Translations under genes and position numbers: made by a program | Shown: positions 1 through 8,242 of the stretch, piece after piece | Numbering within the stretch: the stretch's first letter is position 1 | Layout of the letters: every line of letters begins with the position of its first letter | The notes under the pieces: model-generated | Database searches by the model: none | What the model saw: the letters and a program-made list of their open reading frames with translations, nothing else | Told to the model about the DNA's origin: nothing | Source of the DNA: Streptomyces cyaneochromogenes | GTDB taxonomy: Bacteria; Actinomycetota; Actinomycetes; Streptomycetales; Streptomycetaceae | DNA: 64,000 nucleotides | NCBI RefSeq assembly: GCF_003963535.1 | Contig: NZ_CP034539.1 | Coordinates: 1-64,000, forward strand | Reading direction: 5' to 3'

Positions 1-44
1 CCAACTTGAAGCGTTGCTGGAACCGGCGTTGGGCAACAACTGTG

Positions 45-95
45 GCGTCGTCATGCAGGGCACCGGCTAGGGGCCGGTGCCCTGCATGACGACGC
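45..95. terminator. Perfect 23-bp inverted repeat, probable bidirectional terminator
   Basis: Bases 45-67 and 73-95 are exact reverse complements around a 5-base loop (68-72), making a very stable GC-rich hairpin. It lies beyond the 3' end of the minus-strand protease gene. There is no clear U tract on either side, so it may be a bidirectional or factor-assisted terminator, or the arm of a mobile element. The structure is seen directly; the function is inferred. Confidence 0.55.
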
Positions 96-130
96 TAGTC
101 ACCCGGTAGCGGACAGCGGGTTCCGCAGTA

Positions 131-272
131 GTGGTCCGCGTGAGAATGACATCGGCCCTTCGTCACTCATGCCAGCAACGAATTGGCACCACCCGTCAGC
201 GTCAACACCCAGGTCACGCGCCTGCGCCACTGACGCACAGACGACGTTCAACTGGCACTCCCCTGCAGACCA
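131..272. repeat. Left copy of ~140-bp direct repeat flanking the protease/CHAT pair
   Basis: This stretch matches 2893-3032 in the same orientation at over 90 percent identity, offset by about 2760 bp, with a few substitutions and one or two single-base indels. The best-conserved part, roughly 186-272, differs at only two or three positions. The two copies bracket the EAD2-protease and CHAT genes. On the minus strand both copies could read as a short degenerate protein segment, so they may be remnants of one duplicated gene end. Confidence 0.85.
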
Positions 273-394
273 ACAGCGGTTCAGCGGGTGCGCAGCCACC
301 ACTCGAGGACGGCGACGGCTCCTGTGGAGCTGGCGAAGCCGCGAATGGCGCGGCGGCCGACTTCCCGCTTCGTTCGACTCAGGCGTAGCCCAAG

Positions 395-1873
395 TCAGTT
401 GGAAGTATCGTGTCCGCACCGCCGTGTCAGCTCGCCAGCCACATGGTCGACGCGTTCCGTCTCCATGGACGGGCCCTCCAGCAGACGTACGGCCTCCAGT
501 AGTTGGCCGAGCGTGCCCGGGTAGCGCAGGCAGGTCCGCACGATGCCGAAAAGGTCTATCCGCAGGTTGGCGGAGCGGGGGCTGGTTGCGGGGATCACGG
601 GGTCGATGCTGTCGAGGAGGACGCTCATGCCGTTCGGGCTTCGCAGCAGCGGGAGGGCCGTCAATGCGTCGACGAGATCGGCAAGTTCGTGTAGCGGCAG
701 GTCGGCGGGCAGGTCGGCAAACACGACGGCCTGGTTCGAGGTGCTGGTGACGTCAGCAGGGGCGAGTTCGTCGCGCGGGGGCAGGCCGGCGTCGTGCTGG
801 AGCAGTTCCAGTTCCGCCGGGGACAGGAGGTCGTACCAGCGGTCCACCCTGCAGGCCGCCAGCCTGCCAATCCCGTCGGATCGGTGGTGAAAGCTCACCA
901 TGCCAACCAAGGCGCCGTCGCACCACACTGCGGCCCCGGACATGCCCTCCCACGGGGAGCGCTCTGGCGCGACGCCGACGGACGGTGGGGCGACGACCAG
1001 CTCCATTGTGGCCTCACGGCGGTTGGACAGAACTGAGATCGTTCCGCGCACAAGGCAGGAGTCGCGGTACACGATCTGCGTGGAACCGGGGTCTGTGCGG
1101 AGTTGGAACTGGGGGAAGCCGACAGCGCTGAACGGCAAGATCGCGTCGGCCTCTGGGATGGCGGCGTAGCGCGGCGAGACGATGGGGGGCAGGTTGGGCG
1201 GGACAGCTGTGATTTCCAGCAGTGCCAGGTCCGCCGCCTCGGACAGCAGGACGACGTGGGCGTCGGCGCTCCACTCCCCCGGCCGGTGGGCGTCGAAACA
1301 CACCTGGACCGAGGCGGTCGGGCCAGCGACGACATGAGCGGCCGTCAGCACGTACACGGGCCCGACCCGGTATCCGGAACCGCGCCGTCCCGGCAGGCCT
1401 CCGGGCCGCAATACGATGATCTCGGCGACCTGTCCCGCCTCCATCCTTCGTACCGGTACCGGTGCGTTGGACCACGCTCGTGGGGCCAGCTTCACCACCC
1501 TCGTCCCGGCCTCCGCGGTCGCCGGTCCGACCTGGACAGGAACCTCCACCGATCCCATGACCACACCGTGGGACGTGAGCGGAGTCAGCCGGAGGGAATG
1601 CCTGCCGGACGTCGTCCGGGTCACCACCACAAACTCGGCCGGGCCGTAGGAGCCGCCGAAGCGGTGCAGCACGACACTCGCGTCATGGACCGCCTCAACA
1701 CGGAAGTACCGCCCGCCATTTAGGAGGCAGGTAAATTCGATCTCCTCGTCCTCGAAGGGCCATGGCTCCCCGCCGGTGTCGACGAGGGCAAGGTCCACGG
1801 AGACCAGGAACGGCTCGCCAGCCACCACGGAGCGGGGCCAGGCGACGCGTGGTTTAACGCGCACGGTGGTCAT
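395..1873 (-). CDS. Trypsin-like serine protease with C-terminal EAD2 effector-associated domain
   Basis: A 492-aa protein. Residues 1-150 are beta-rich with no motif I recognise. Residues 165-345 are a trypsin-like protease with the triad His180 (TAAHVV), Asp215 (DLALLE) and Ser312 (GMSGAAV). Residues ~396-485 form a helical segment matching effector-associated domain 2 (EAD2), an adaptor known from bacterial and actinobacterial conflict systems that recruits effectors by homotypic contact. The ATG start overlaps the stop of the upstream CHAT gene (ATGA), so the two are translationally coupled. The likely role is an intracellular protease effector or activator working with the CHAT protease. 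The protease call is firm; the EAD2 call rests on pattern recognition. Confidence 0.85.
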   Translation of the reverse strand: MTTVRVKPRVAWPRSVVAGEPFLVSVDLALVDTGGEPWPFEDEEIEFTCLLNGGRYFRVEAVHDASVVLHRFGGSYGPAEFVVVTRTTSGRHSLRLTPLTSHGVVMGSVEVPVQVGPATAEAGTRVVKLAPRAWSNAPVPVRRMEAGQVAEIIVLRPGGLPGRRGSGYRVGPVYVLTAAHVVAGPTASVQVCFDAHRPGEWSADAHVVLLSEAADLALLEITAVPPNLPPIVSPRYAAIPEADAILPFSAVGFPQFQLRTDPGSTQIVYRDSCLVRGTISVLSNRREATMELVVAPPSVGVAPERSPWEGMSGAAVWCDGALVGMVSFHHRSDGIGRLAACRVDRWYDLLSPAELELLQHDAGLPPRDELAPADVTSTSNQAVVFADLPADLPLHELADLVDALTALPLLRSPNGMSVLLDSIDPVIPATSPRSANLRIDLFGIVRTCLRYPGTLGQLLEAVRLLEGPSMETERVDHVAGELTRRCGHDTSN

Positions 1874-2823
1874 GTCGATGCCTCACGGGCAGTGAGAGTG
1901 ACCACGGTGCGCGGACTGCCGTAGTAGACATACATAAAGCGGTACAGCAACGGCAACAGGCGCCGCTGCTCCTCCTTACCGTCTACGTCCAGCAGATCTG
2001 CCGGGGTCAAATGGGCCACCGTTGAGCGCAGTTCGCGCAGGGCTACGGCGATCGGTGTGTGGGGGCGGGCACTGAGGAGTTGCAGGAGTTCGTCGGCCAT
2101 CTGGTGGGCCTCCTCGTCTCCGATCGCGCCACTGGTGGCAAGTACGCCTGCCGCCCCGGAGCGCAGAAACAGCTCGGAGAAGCCGCGTTGGGTCTGGTCC
2201 GCGTACTCGCCCTCATCGGCGAGGAGCTGACCGGAATGGCAGGCGTTGAGGAAGACGAAGGTGGCGGCGGACGCCAGCCGTTCGAATGAGTTGCCGCCCT
2301 CCAGCATCACCAGGGGCACGTCACCGAGCAGGCAGTCGTCTTCCCCGCGCCCGAATGTGCCGTGACAGGCGACGTACACCATGCCCAGGGGGTCGCCAGC
2401 CGCCAATGCTTTGGGCAGGCCCCGCACCCCGGCGATGCCTTCGGATGCGTACGCGTGCAGGAGCCGGTCGTCGTGGCGCATGTCTTCGGCGATGTAGGCG
2501 GCGACGGGGCCTGCGCAGGTATGGGGCTCGGCGTACTCGCGTACGACGGACCAGGCGGCGTTGACGGTTAGCCAGCGTGTGAGCGTGATCAACCCGCCGA
2601 GCCAGCCGGCCCGTTGTGGGGAACGGGGCGGGGTGTCGAGCCAGAACAGTTCCCAGGGGATGCCGTAGCCCGTCTCATCCCAGATCACCAGTTCCAGGTC
2701 GTCGCCGTGCTCGCAGCGGCGGTCGTGCAGCCAGCGGGTGAGGTCGGGTTTTCCGCCCGGGCTCCTGGCACGTTCCGAGGGCACTCTCCTGTCAAAAAGT
2801 CCGATAGACGGGGCCTGCCCCAT
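1870..2823 (-). CDS. CHAT-domain cysteine protease, probably 5'-truncated
   Basis: A caspase-like CHAT protease. The catalytic His lies in VACHG and the Cys in LNACHSG, followed by the usual helices (GVLATSG...). The conserved region begins at PDLTRWLHD, and PWELFWL is the typical strand before CHAT domains. The frame is open to 2952, but its first ~40 codons run through the right copy of the flanking direct repeat and look non-coding, so I use the internal ATG at 2823. No good ribosome site precedes either start. The gene has probably lost its original N-terminus by recombination at the repeat and may be a pseudogene. It is coupled to the downstream EAD2 protease. Confidence 0.7.
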   Translation of the reverse strand: MGQAPSIGLFDRRVPSERARSPGGKPDLTRWLHDRRCEHGDDLELVIWDETGYGIPWELFWLDTPPRSPQRAGWLGGLITLTRWLTVNAAWSVVREYAEPHTCAGPVAAYIAEDMRHDDRLLHAYASEGIAGVRGLPKALAAGDPLGMVYVACHGTFGRGEDDCLLGDVPLVMLEGGNSFERLASAATFVFLNACHSGQLLADEGEYADQTQRGFSELFLRSGAAGVLATSGAIGDEEAHQMADELLQLLSARPHTPIAVALRELRSTVAHLTPADLLDVDGKEEQRRLLPLLYRFMYVYYGSPRTVVTLTAREAST

Positions 2824-2892
2824 GCCGTACGCGGGGTGCGTTCTGTGCGGTAGGCGCCGAGTAGCCCGCGAAGTTAGTCCCGGCCGTGCCTG

Positions 2893-3032
2893 GTGGTCGG
2901 TGTGAGAATGACATGGTCCTTCGTCACTCAGCCAGCAACGAATGAGCACCACCCGTCAGCGTCAACACGCAGGTCACGCGCCTGCGCCACTGACGCACAG
3001 ACGACGTTCAACTGGCACTTCCCTGCAGACCA
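2893..3032. repeat. Right copy of ~140-bp direct repeat
   Basis: Direct-repeat partner of 131-272 (same orientation, over 90 percent identity). It overlaps the apparent 5' end of the CHAT gene and stops about 60 bp short of the tpg-like gene end. Its position at the truncated end of the CHAT gene suggests that the repeat marks a recombination or duplication breakpoint. Confidence 0.85.
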
Positions 3033-3092
3033 TCGGTCTTACGGGGCGCCGGCGCCGCTTTGGGTCGGTCAGGCCGGCCGCGGGCGGTCGTG

Positions 3093-3713
3093 TCAGGCGC
3101 CGATGCCGATGTAGGAGACGTAGGTGTAGGCGCCCCAGTCGGAGTCGAGTTCGGCGATGACGTCGTCCCAGAGGTCTTCCATGGTCTCCAGGTCGCTGGC
3201 GACGAGGGCGTCGACGGCGTCGTCCCAGATGTAGCGGACCTGCCGGTGCTGGATCCTCAGGTTGCTGCGGCGGCGTGGTTCGTCGACGGCGGTCTGGTTG
3301 ACGGGGTGGATCTCGATGCGGGTGCCTCGGCCGCCTCGGTTGAGGTGCTGTTTGAGGGCTCCTGGGTTGGCGAGCACGTTGTGGGCGCGCAGGTTCCAGT
3401 AGGCGGTGTCGATCGCTTCGAGGCTGGCTGGGCGCGGGCGTTGGGTGCCGCGGGTCCAGGCGCGGATCGTGGCGGGGGTGGCGTGGATGCCGGCGTCGGC
3501 CAGGGCTTGGGGGCCGCCTTTGGTGGTGGTGAGGTAGCGCATGCGGGCTTTCAGGCCGCGGCGGGTGCCTACTGGGGATTTGATCCCGCCGTCGATGATC
3601 ATGCGTTCGAGGGCGTCTTCGAGGGCACGGGCGAGGGCAATTTTGCCGTGGACGTTTCCAGGGTCGCGGTCTGCGCCGTAGTTGCCGAAGTTCTTCCAGC
3701 CGTCGGTCGACAT
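3093..3713 (-). CDS. tpg: Tpg-like telomere terminal protein
   Basis: A 206-aa protein. The N-terminal half has the layout I recall for Streptomyces terminal proteins: a basic MRYL segment (residues ~57-60) followed by a HTH of the form ...TPATIRAWTRGTQRPRP (about 78-95). The C-terminal tail (ELDSDWGAYTYVSY) resembles the short acidic/aromatic tail of Tpg. Terminal proteins are covalently attached to the 5' ends of linear replicons and prime end patching. The ATG directly abuts the stop codon of the Tap-like gene, matching the canonical tap-tpg operon. It could instead be an ordinary HTH regulator; the operon context is what favours a terminal protein. Confidence 0.6.
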   Translation of the reverse strand: MSTDGWKNFGNYGADRDPGNVHGKIALARALEDALERMIIDGGIKSPVGTRRGLKARMRYLTTTKGGPQALADAGIHATPATIRAWTRGTQRPRPASLEAIDTAYWNLRAHNVLANPGALKQHLNRGGRGTRIEIHPVNQTAVDEPRRRSNLRIQHRQVRYIWDDAVDALVASDLETMEDLWDDVIAELDSDWGAYTYVSYIGIGA

Positions 3714-6700
3714 CTATCGGGCGCTCTTCCTCGGCAGGGGGTACTGGTCTTTTTGTTTCATCTGGGTGGTGAGGCGGCCTTCGGTGAATACCGCGCGCCA
3801 GTCACCGGCGACGTGGAGTTCGTCGGTGCCGCGGACACGGACGACGCTCAGGCCGTTGCTGTGTGCCCGGTGGGATTTGTACCAGAGGTTTGCGAATGCC
3901 TGGGAGCGGATGATGTGCATCCAGTCGGGTCGGCGGATGTCGCGGTTGACGCTTGATTCTCCGATGGTGGAGGTGAATTTCGAGTACATGGCCTTGATGT
4001 ATTCGACGGTCACCGTGTCGTCGGTTTCGAGGGCTTTGGTGCGGGCCTCGGTGAGGACGCGGCGGAATTTTTCCAGGAGGCCTTCGCTGGTGCCGGAGGT
4101 CCAGCACTCGGTGATGTGCGGGGTCTCGCACAGGCCGAGGCGGGCGCAGCGGATGAGGAGGCGGATGGTGGCGTCGTCGAGGAGGACGGGGCCGTCTTCG
4201 CGGCGGTTGCCGATGGGGTCGGGCAGGTGGGGGTGGTGCCAGGTGGGGCGGGTGGGGAGGCGGTAGATGCCGGAACGCTTGGGGTCGAAGCCGCCGTTGG
4301 GGTCGTGGATCAGGGCGCCGATGGGCAGGTGGGTCTTGAAGGCGGACAGGAAGCTGGCGTTGGTGTCGAGGGCGTAGACGGTGATCGGGGGGTGGGTGCC
4401 GTTTTGGAGGGCTTCCATGAGGTGGGTGTTGGTCCAGTTGTGGCGGCCTTCCCAGATTTCGTCGGCGCCGTCTTTTGTTTTCTTTCGGAGGAATTCGAGG
4501 GTTTCCGGGTAGACGGTGTGCTCGTAATTTCCGCCGACGCGGGTTGATTCGAACAAGGCCATTGCGTTCGGTACGGCCTTTTTCACCAGGGCTTCGGTTG
4601 CGGCGGTGACGTCACCGTCGTGGTCGTGGAGGGCTTCGTCGACGGCGCGGGTGATCATGCCGGTGAAGTAGCTGTAGTCCCGGTTTGCGTAGCCGCCCAC
4701 GGGCGGAGGTGGAGCGGCGGTGCGGCGGGGCGATGGCCTGGGTGGGTCGGCTGTGTGGGCTGTCGGTGCGGGCTCGGTGGGTGTGGAGTCCGAGGTCGGG
4801 CTGTTGGGGGCTTGGAGAGGCGCCTGCGGGGTCTGTGCGGGGGTGTGCTGGGGCGCGGCCGGGGGTGTCTGTGGCTCTGGGGTGGGGCTGGCGTAGGGGT
4901 TGGTGGGGTCGGTGATGCGGGCGTGGGCGAGGTCGGCGTGGAGGGTGAGGGTGGCCTGGGGGCCGAGGTCGCGTTCGGTGATCGTGGTGTGGATCTGGTC
5001 GGCGTCGCGGGTCAGGGTGATGGTGATGTCGAGGCTGAGCGTGGCGATCAGCTGGGGGTCGTCGGTGTCGACGGCGGCGAGGACGGGGAGCTCGTGGGTG
5101 CGGGCCAGGTGGGCGAGAGCCTGGGCGGCGTCGGTGATCTGGGGCGGGCCGGACAGCGGCAGCCGGGGGTCTGCGGTGGTCTGAAGGCGGTCGACCACGA
5201 CGAGGGCCAGGTCGGGCAGGTCGGGGACGCTCTCGGCGATCGCGTCGGTGGTCAGGTCGGTGCCGTCGTCGATGTACAGCGGGGCTTGGGCCAGGTGGTG
5301 GTGGAGGGCTGCGGCATCGTCCTGTTCGGTGGGGGTGAGGCGGCCGGCTCGCAGGCGGCTGTAGTCGACCGGCAGGTGCGCGGCGACGATCCGTGCGGCG
5401 ACGTCGGCGCGGGTGAGTCCGGAGGCGGCGTACAGCACGGGTCGGTGCTGGTCGAGGGCGCTGGTGCGTGCGGCGGCGGTGGCGATCAGGCTGGATCCGG
5501 CGCCGGGAGCGGCTGCGACGAGGTAGAAGCGTCCGGGCTGCAGGCCGCCGAGGACGTCGTCCAGCGCGCGGATGCCGGTCGGCAGACCCATCTGGGGTGC
5601 GGGTGTGGTGGTTTCACCGGCGGGAGCGGCGGCCGGGAGGACGGTGTCGAGGGCCTGGGCGAGTACCGCCAGGCGTCGCGGAGTGCGCGGCGCGGTGAGG
5701 GCTTGTGGGCCGCTGGCCGGGATGGCGCTCTCGTGGCCGGAACCGGGCTCCGCGGGAGTGGAGGCCGGCGGGCTCGGCTCGGGCTGGCTCGGGGGAAGGG
5801 CAGTTGGCGCAGTGACCGGGTGCTGGAGTGCGGCAGGGCTGGGCGGCGGGGCGGTTGGCGCTGGGGCGGGGCCGGGTGCAGCGGAGGGTGTGGGGGTAGG
5901 TGCGGGCGTGTCTGGGGCTGCCGGAGCTGGCTGTGGTTCTGAGGGCGTGGTGGGTGCGGCGGCCGCTTCGGCAGGGGCAGTTGTCGGCGCGGGCGCGGGC
6001 TCTTCGGCCGCTTCGGCTGCCGTTGTGGTCGCAAGGGGATTCTGGACTGCTTGCTCGCCTTGAGGGGGTGAGGTGGAGTCCGGGGGTGCGGCTGGAGCTG
6101 CTGTGTCGGGTGCGGGTTCGGCTTGGGGTTCGGGCGGGATGAGCGTGCCGTCCGCGGTTGCGGGGAGCAGTACGGCGACGGGGGTCTTGTGGCGGCAGAG
6201 CACCTGGGGGTGGCCTTCAGCGCCGGACTGGATCAGATCCCCGAGCTTTTTGCGGGCGTCCGCGAAGCTGTGGGTCGTGGCTTGGGTGAGGTCCCAGCCC
6301 AGTTCGGTGGCGTGGGCGGGGGTGGTGAGCAGGGCATGGTGCGGGCCGCGGGTCAGGGGTGTGGTGTGCCCTTCGCTGGCAGCGTTGATCATCTGTCGGA
6401 GTTTGCTGCGGGCCTCGTGCAGCGTCGCCGGGCGGGCGGGTGCATGGGGGTCTTCACTCGGAGGGTCGTGAGGTGTTTCCGCAGCCGGATCGGCGGAGGC
6501 TGTTCCCGCCTCGGTCAACGGGCTGTCGGCAGCCTCGGGTTCACTGTCTGCTCCCTGTCGGCGGTCGGCGCTGGCAGAGAAGGTGGGAGTCGTCGGGAGA
6601 TGCAGGGGCCAGGTCCCCGCCCAGTGTGGAGTCGGCTCGGTCGGCGATGCAGGAGCTGCGGGCGCGGCATCGTTGGCGGGGTTGTCCGGTACTGCAGCGG

Positions 6701-6746
6701 CGGAAGCTGCCTCACCGGCGGTGTGGGATGAACGCGAGGAAGGCAC
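3714..6746 (-). CDS. tap: Large Tap-like telomere-associated protein with Phd-like repeats and degenerate DnaB-type domain
   Basis: A 1010-aa protein. After a Pro/Ala-rich N-terminus there are two Phd/YefM-like modules (about residues 105-150 and 158-200, pattern ARxKLxxxI...PVAVLLP). A low-complexity linker (~210-370) precedes a DnaB/RecA-like core (~395-590). The core's Walker A reads APGAGSSL, so the expected Lys is Ser, and its Walker B is VVVDRLQ. Residues ~685-1010 contain polymerase-like elements (LDTNASFLSA, WMHIIRSQAFANLW, GTDELHVAGDW) that resemble the C-terminus of Tap proteins, which bind telomere overhangs and recruit Tpg. Known Tap proteins are nearer 740 aa. The alternative is a plasmid replication helicase (Rep2-like). 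Repeated boxes lie just upstream. Confidence 0.6.
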   Translation of the reverse strand: MPSSRSSHTAGEAASAAAVPDNPANDAAPAAPASPTEPTPHWAGTWPLHLPTTPTFSASADRRQGADSEPEAADSPLTEAGTASADPAAETPHDPPSEDPHAPARPATLHEARSKLRQMINAASEGHTTPLTRGPHHALLTTPAHATELGWDLTQATTHSFADARKKLGDLIQSGAEGHPQVLCRHKTPVAVLLPATADGTLIPPEPQAEPAPDTAAPAAPPDSTSPPQGEQAVQNPLATTTAAEAAEEPAPAPTTAPAEAAAAPTTPSEPQPAPAAPDTPAPTPTPSAAPGPAPAPTAPPPSPAALQHPVTAPTALPPSQPEPSPPASTPAEPGSGHESAIPASGPQALTAPRTPRRLAVLAQALDTVLPAAAPAGETTTPAPQMGLPTGIRALDDVLGGLQPGRFYLVAAAPGAGSSLIATAAARTSALDQHRPVLYAASGLTRADVAARIVAAHLPVDYSRLRAGRLTPTEQDDAAALHHHLAQAPLYIDDGTDLTTDAIAESVPDLPDLALVVVDRLQTTADPRLPLSGPPQITDAAQALAHLARTHELPVLAAVDTDDPQLIATLSLDITITLTRDADQIHTTITERDLGPQATLTLHADLAHARITDPTNPYASPTPEPQTPPAAPQHTPAQTPQAPLQAPNSPTSDSTPTEPAPTAHTADPPRPSPRRTAAPPPPVGGYANRDYSYFTGMITRAVDEALHDHDGDVTAATEALVKKAVPNAMALFESTRVGGNYEHTVYPETLEFLRKKTKDGADEIWEGRHNWTNTHLMEALQNGTHPPITVYALDTNASFLSAFKTHLPIGALIHDPNGGFDPKRSGIYRLPTRPTWHHPHLPDPIGNRREDGPVLLDDATIRLLIRCARLGLCETPHITECWTSGTSEGLLEKFRRVLTEARTKALETDDTVTVEYIKAMYSKFTSTIGESSVNRDIRRPDWMHIIRSQAFANLWYKSHRAHSNGLSVVRVRGTDELHVAGDWRAVFTEGRLTTQMKQKDQYPLPRKSAR

Positions 6747-6842
6747 CTGAGGGCTCCAGGGCAGAAACGGCGAGCGGGTTTACGGGGAAGCCGAGCTTCG
6801 GCTTGGCGGCCGTCAGCAGGCGCGGCACACCGCGCCATCAAA

Positions 6843-6929
6843 ATGTAACGCCACTTCACAGCCTAGCTGACGCTACATCACATTGACCAGATTTATGTAA
6901 CGCCAACCTCTGAGATTATGTAACGCTGG
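6843..6929. promoter_or_regulatory. Four ATGTARCGYY boxes upstream of the tap-like gene (iterons or operators)
   Basis: Boxes ATGTAACGCC at 6843-6852, 6895-6904 and ATGTAACGCT at 6918-6927 run in direct orientation, and ATGTAGCGTC lies inverted at 6869-6878. The spacers are AT-rich for this genome. The cluster sits in the 285-bp gap between the tap-like gene (start 6746) and the 317-aa HTH gene (end 7032). It is either an autoregulatory operator or a small iteron array for replication initiation. The repeats are seen directly; the function is inferred. Confidence 0.65.
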
Positions 6930-7031
6930 CGTCGGACTCAAGAGTGCTCCCGAGTCCGGCCCTGCCATGCAGGAGGGATGGCAGTGGGCTGGAGACGCCA
7001 GGCAGTCGGCCCGGGGAACTGTCAGGCACGT

Positions 7032-7985
7032 TCAGTCGGCTCCGTGGGGGCTGTCGGGCTCCACCATGGCCCTCAGCCGGACGCGGAAGGCGGTCTGCTC
7101 GGCGGCCCGCGCCTGCTCCTCAGCCTCGCCCCCCGGCTCATCGTCCTCGTACTCCTCGTACTCCTCGACCAGCCATTCCTCTGCGGCTCGCTGGAACGCC
7201 CTCTCGCGCATGCGGTCCTCGTAGTCCTCGTACGTCTCGTCCGGCTGGATCTGACCGGTGCGGCGCTTGATCTCCTCGTCGCGCTCGCGGCGTTCGAGGT
7301 GCTCCTGCACGGCCGGGTGGGCGTCCGCGCACACGTACCCTCCCCACCGCCGGGGCGGCGGCTCGGGCGGTCGCCGGCGGTCTTCGATCCGGTTGAGGAC
7401 CGTGTGCCACTGAGCGGTGTCCGGGGCACTCACGTCGAAGGCTTGCAGGAGCGCGGACAACTGCTCGCGGCTGGGCAGGGCCTTCCCGCTCAGGATCAGG
7501 TGGGCTGTCGAACGCGGCACACGGTGTCCGCCGGCTTTGGTCGCCTGCTCGATGGCGCTGTAAGAGGGCCGGCCGGCCCGCAGGCGCAGTCGGGCCAGTT
7601 CCTGGGCCAGGGATGCCTGGGTGCGGACCTGCCGGGTCCGTCGGGCCCGGCCTGACAGGTGCCGGCGTGCTTTCTCGGCCGCGGCTGCCTTCCACAGGCT
7701 CCGGGTTTTCGCTTCGCGCCACTGTATGGAGTAGCCGCCGGGGTCGCCGGCAGCGCGGGCGTAGGCGAGGACGGTCTCGAGCGGTGGCAGGTGTGTGCCG
7801 CGGGCGGCCTGGCTGAGGGTGGAGGCTCCGCGGAATCCCGGCGTGTTCGCTGGCCCGGTGCGCTCCGACAGGGTGGCGTAGGTGATGCGGGACTCGTCCT
7901 TGAGCTGGCGCAGGTACGCGGCCAGGGCCCGCAGCCGGGGGTGGGCGCTGGCGTCGACGGGCTTGGTGGGACGGCCCATTCTCAC
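7032..7985 (-). CDS. Double helix-turn-helix protein with acidic C-terminus
   Basis: A 317-aa protein with two XRE-type helix-turn-helix regions: one near residues 15-75 (ITYATLSERTG...STLSQAARG) and one near 120-180 (SYSAIEQATKAGGH...SREQLSALLQAF). A charged, Tyr/Glu-rich tail (EEYEEYEDDE) follows. The GTG start at 7985 overlaps the TGA of the upstream membrane-protein gene (GTGA), which supports it over the ATG six bases downstream. It is probably a DNA-binding regulator co-expressed with that membrane protein. It sits directly upstream of the box cluster, so it is a candidate ligand for the boxes, but nothing in the sequence proves this. Confidence 0.7.
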   Translation of the reverse strand: MRMGRPTKPVDASAHPRLRALAAYLRQLKDESRITYATLSERTGPANTPGFRGASTLSQAARGTHLPPLETVLAYARAAGDPGGYSIQWREAKTRSLWKAAAAEKARRHLSGRARRTRQVRTQASLAQELARLRLRAGRPSYSAIEQATKAGGHRVPRSTAHLILSGKALPSREQLSALLQAFDVSAPDTAQWHTVLNRIEDRRRPPEPPPRRWGGYVCADAHPAVQEHLERRERDEEIKRRTGQIQPDETYEDYEDRMRERAFQRAAEEWLVEEYEEYEDDEPGGEAEEQARAAEQTAFRVRLRAMVEPDSPHGAD

Positions 7986-8242
7986 CGCCTGCGGCGGCGG
8001 GAGGGCCTGCCGAGTGCGCTCGGACGACGGCCGGTGATCAGGTCAGCCGCGGCAGCGGCCACCACGACCAGCGCGGCCGGAACGGGCCGGTTTCCGGCGG
8101 CCAGGGCTGCCGATGCCAGGACGACCACGACGACGACCACAACCTCGGGGATGCCGAGCCGGCTCTGCTGAGGGCGCTCCGGTAGGTGGGTGGAGCAGAA
8201 TGCCGACGGCTCGGGGCTGGCGGGCAGGGGCAGGGCAGACAT
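7982..8242 (-). CDS. Small two-helix membrane protein with a poly-valine run
   Basis: An 86-aa protein with two hydrophobic helices: one containing eight consecutive Val residues (about residues 34-48) and one Ala/Val-rich (~55-72). A Pro-rich N-terminus precedes them and a basic tail (RRRRR) follows. I chose the ATG at 8242 because GGAG sits six bases upstream; an upstream start at 8266 lacks one. The poly-Val run is encoded by a GTC/GTG trinucleotide repeat at about 8121-8142, a slippage-prone tract. Coupled to the downstream HTH gene. Function unknown; it could tether or sense for the regulator. Confidence 0.6.
   Translation of the reverse strand: MSALPLPASPEPSAFCSTHLPERPQQSRLGIPEVVVVVVVVLASAALAAGNRPVPAALVVVAAAAADLITGRRPSALGRPSRRRRR
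8121..8142. repeat. ACG/ACC trinucleotide microsatellite in the poly-Val codons
   Basis: A run of seven near-identical trinucleotides (acg/acc) encodes the poly-valine stretch on the minus strand. Gain or loss of units would stay in frame and change the length of the first membrane helix. Confidence 0.6.

Noticed and set aside
3060..3956. 298-codon plus-strand frame opposite the tpg-like gene
   Set aside because: Gly/Val/Ala/Asp-rich shadow with no domain pattern; the minus-strand frame has the HTH and operon overlap.
4620..5942. 440-codon plus-strand frame opposite the tap-like gene
   Set aside because: Antisense shadow; composed almost entirely of Gly, Val, Ala and Arg, with no motif.
8121..8142. 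Possible CRISPR-like repetition
   Set aside because: A simple trinucleotide microsatellite inside a coding region; no spacers and no cas genes. The Cas4-like nuclease is not in a cas context.
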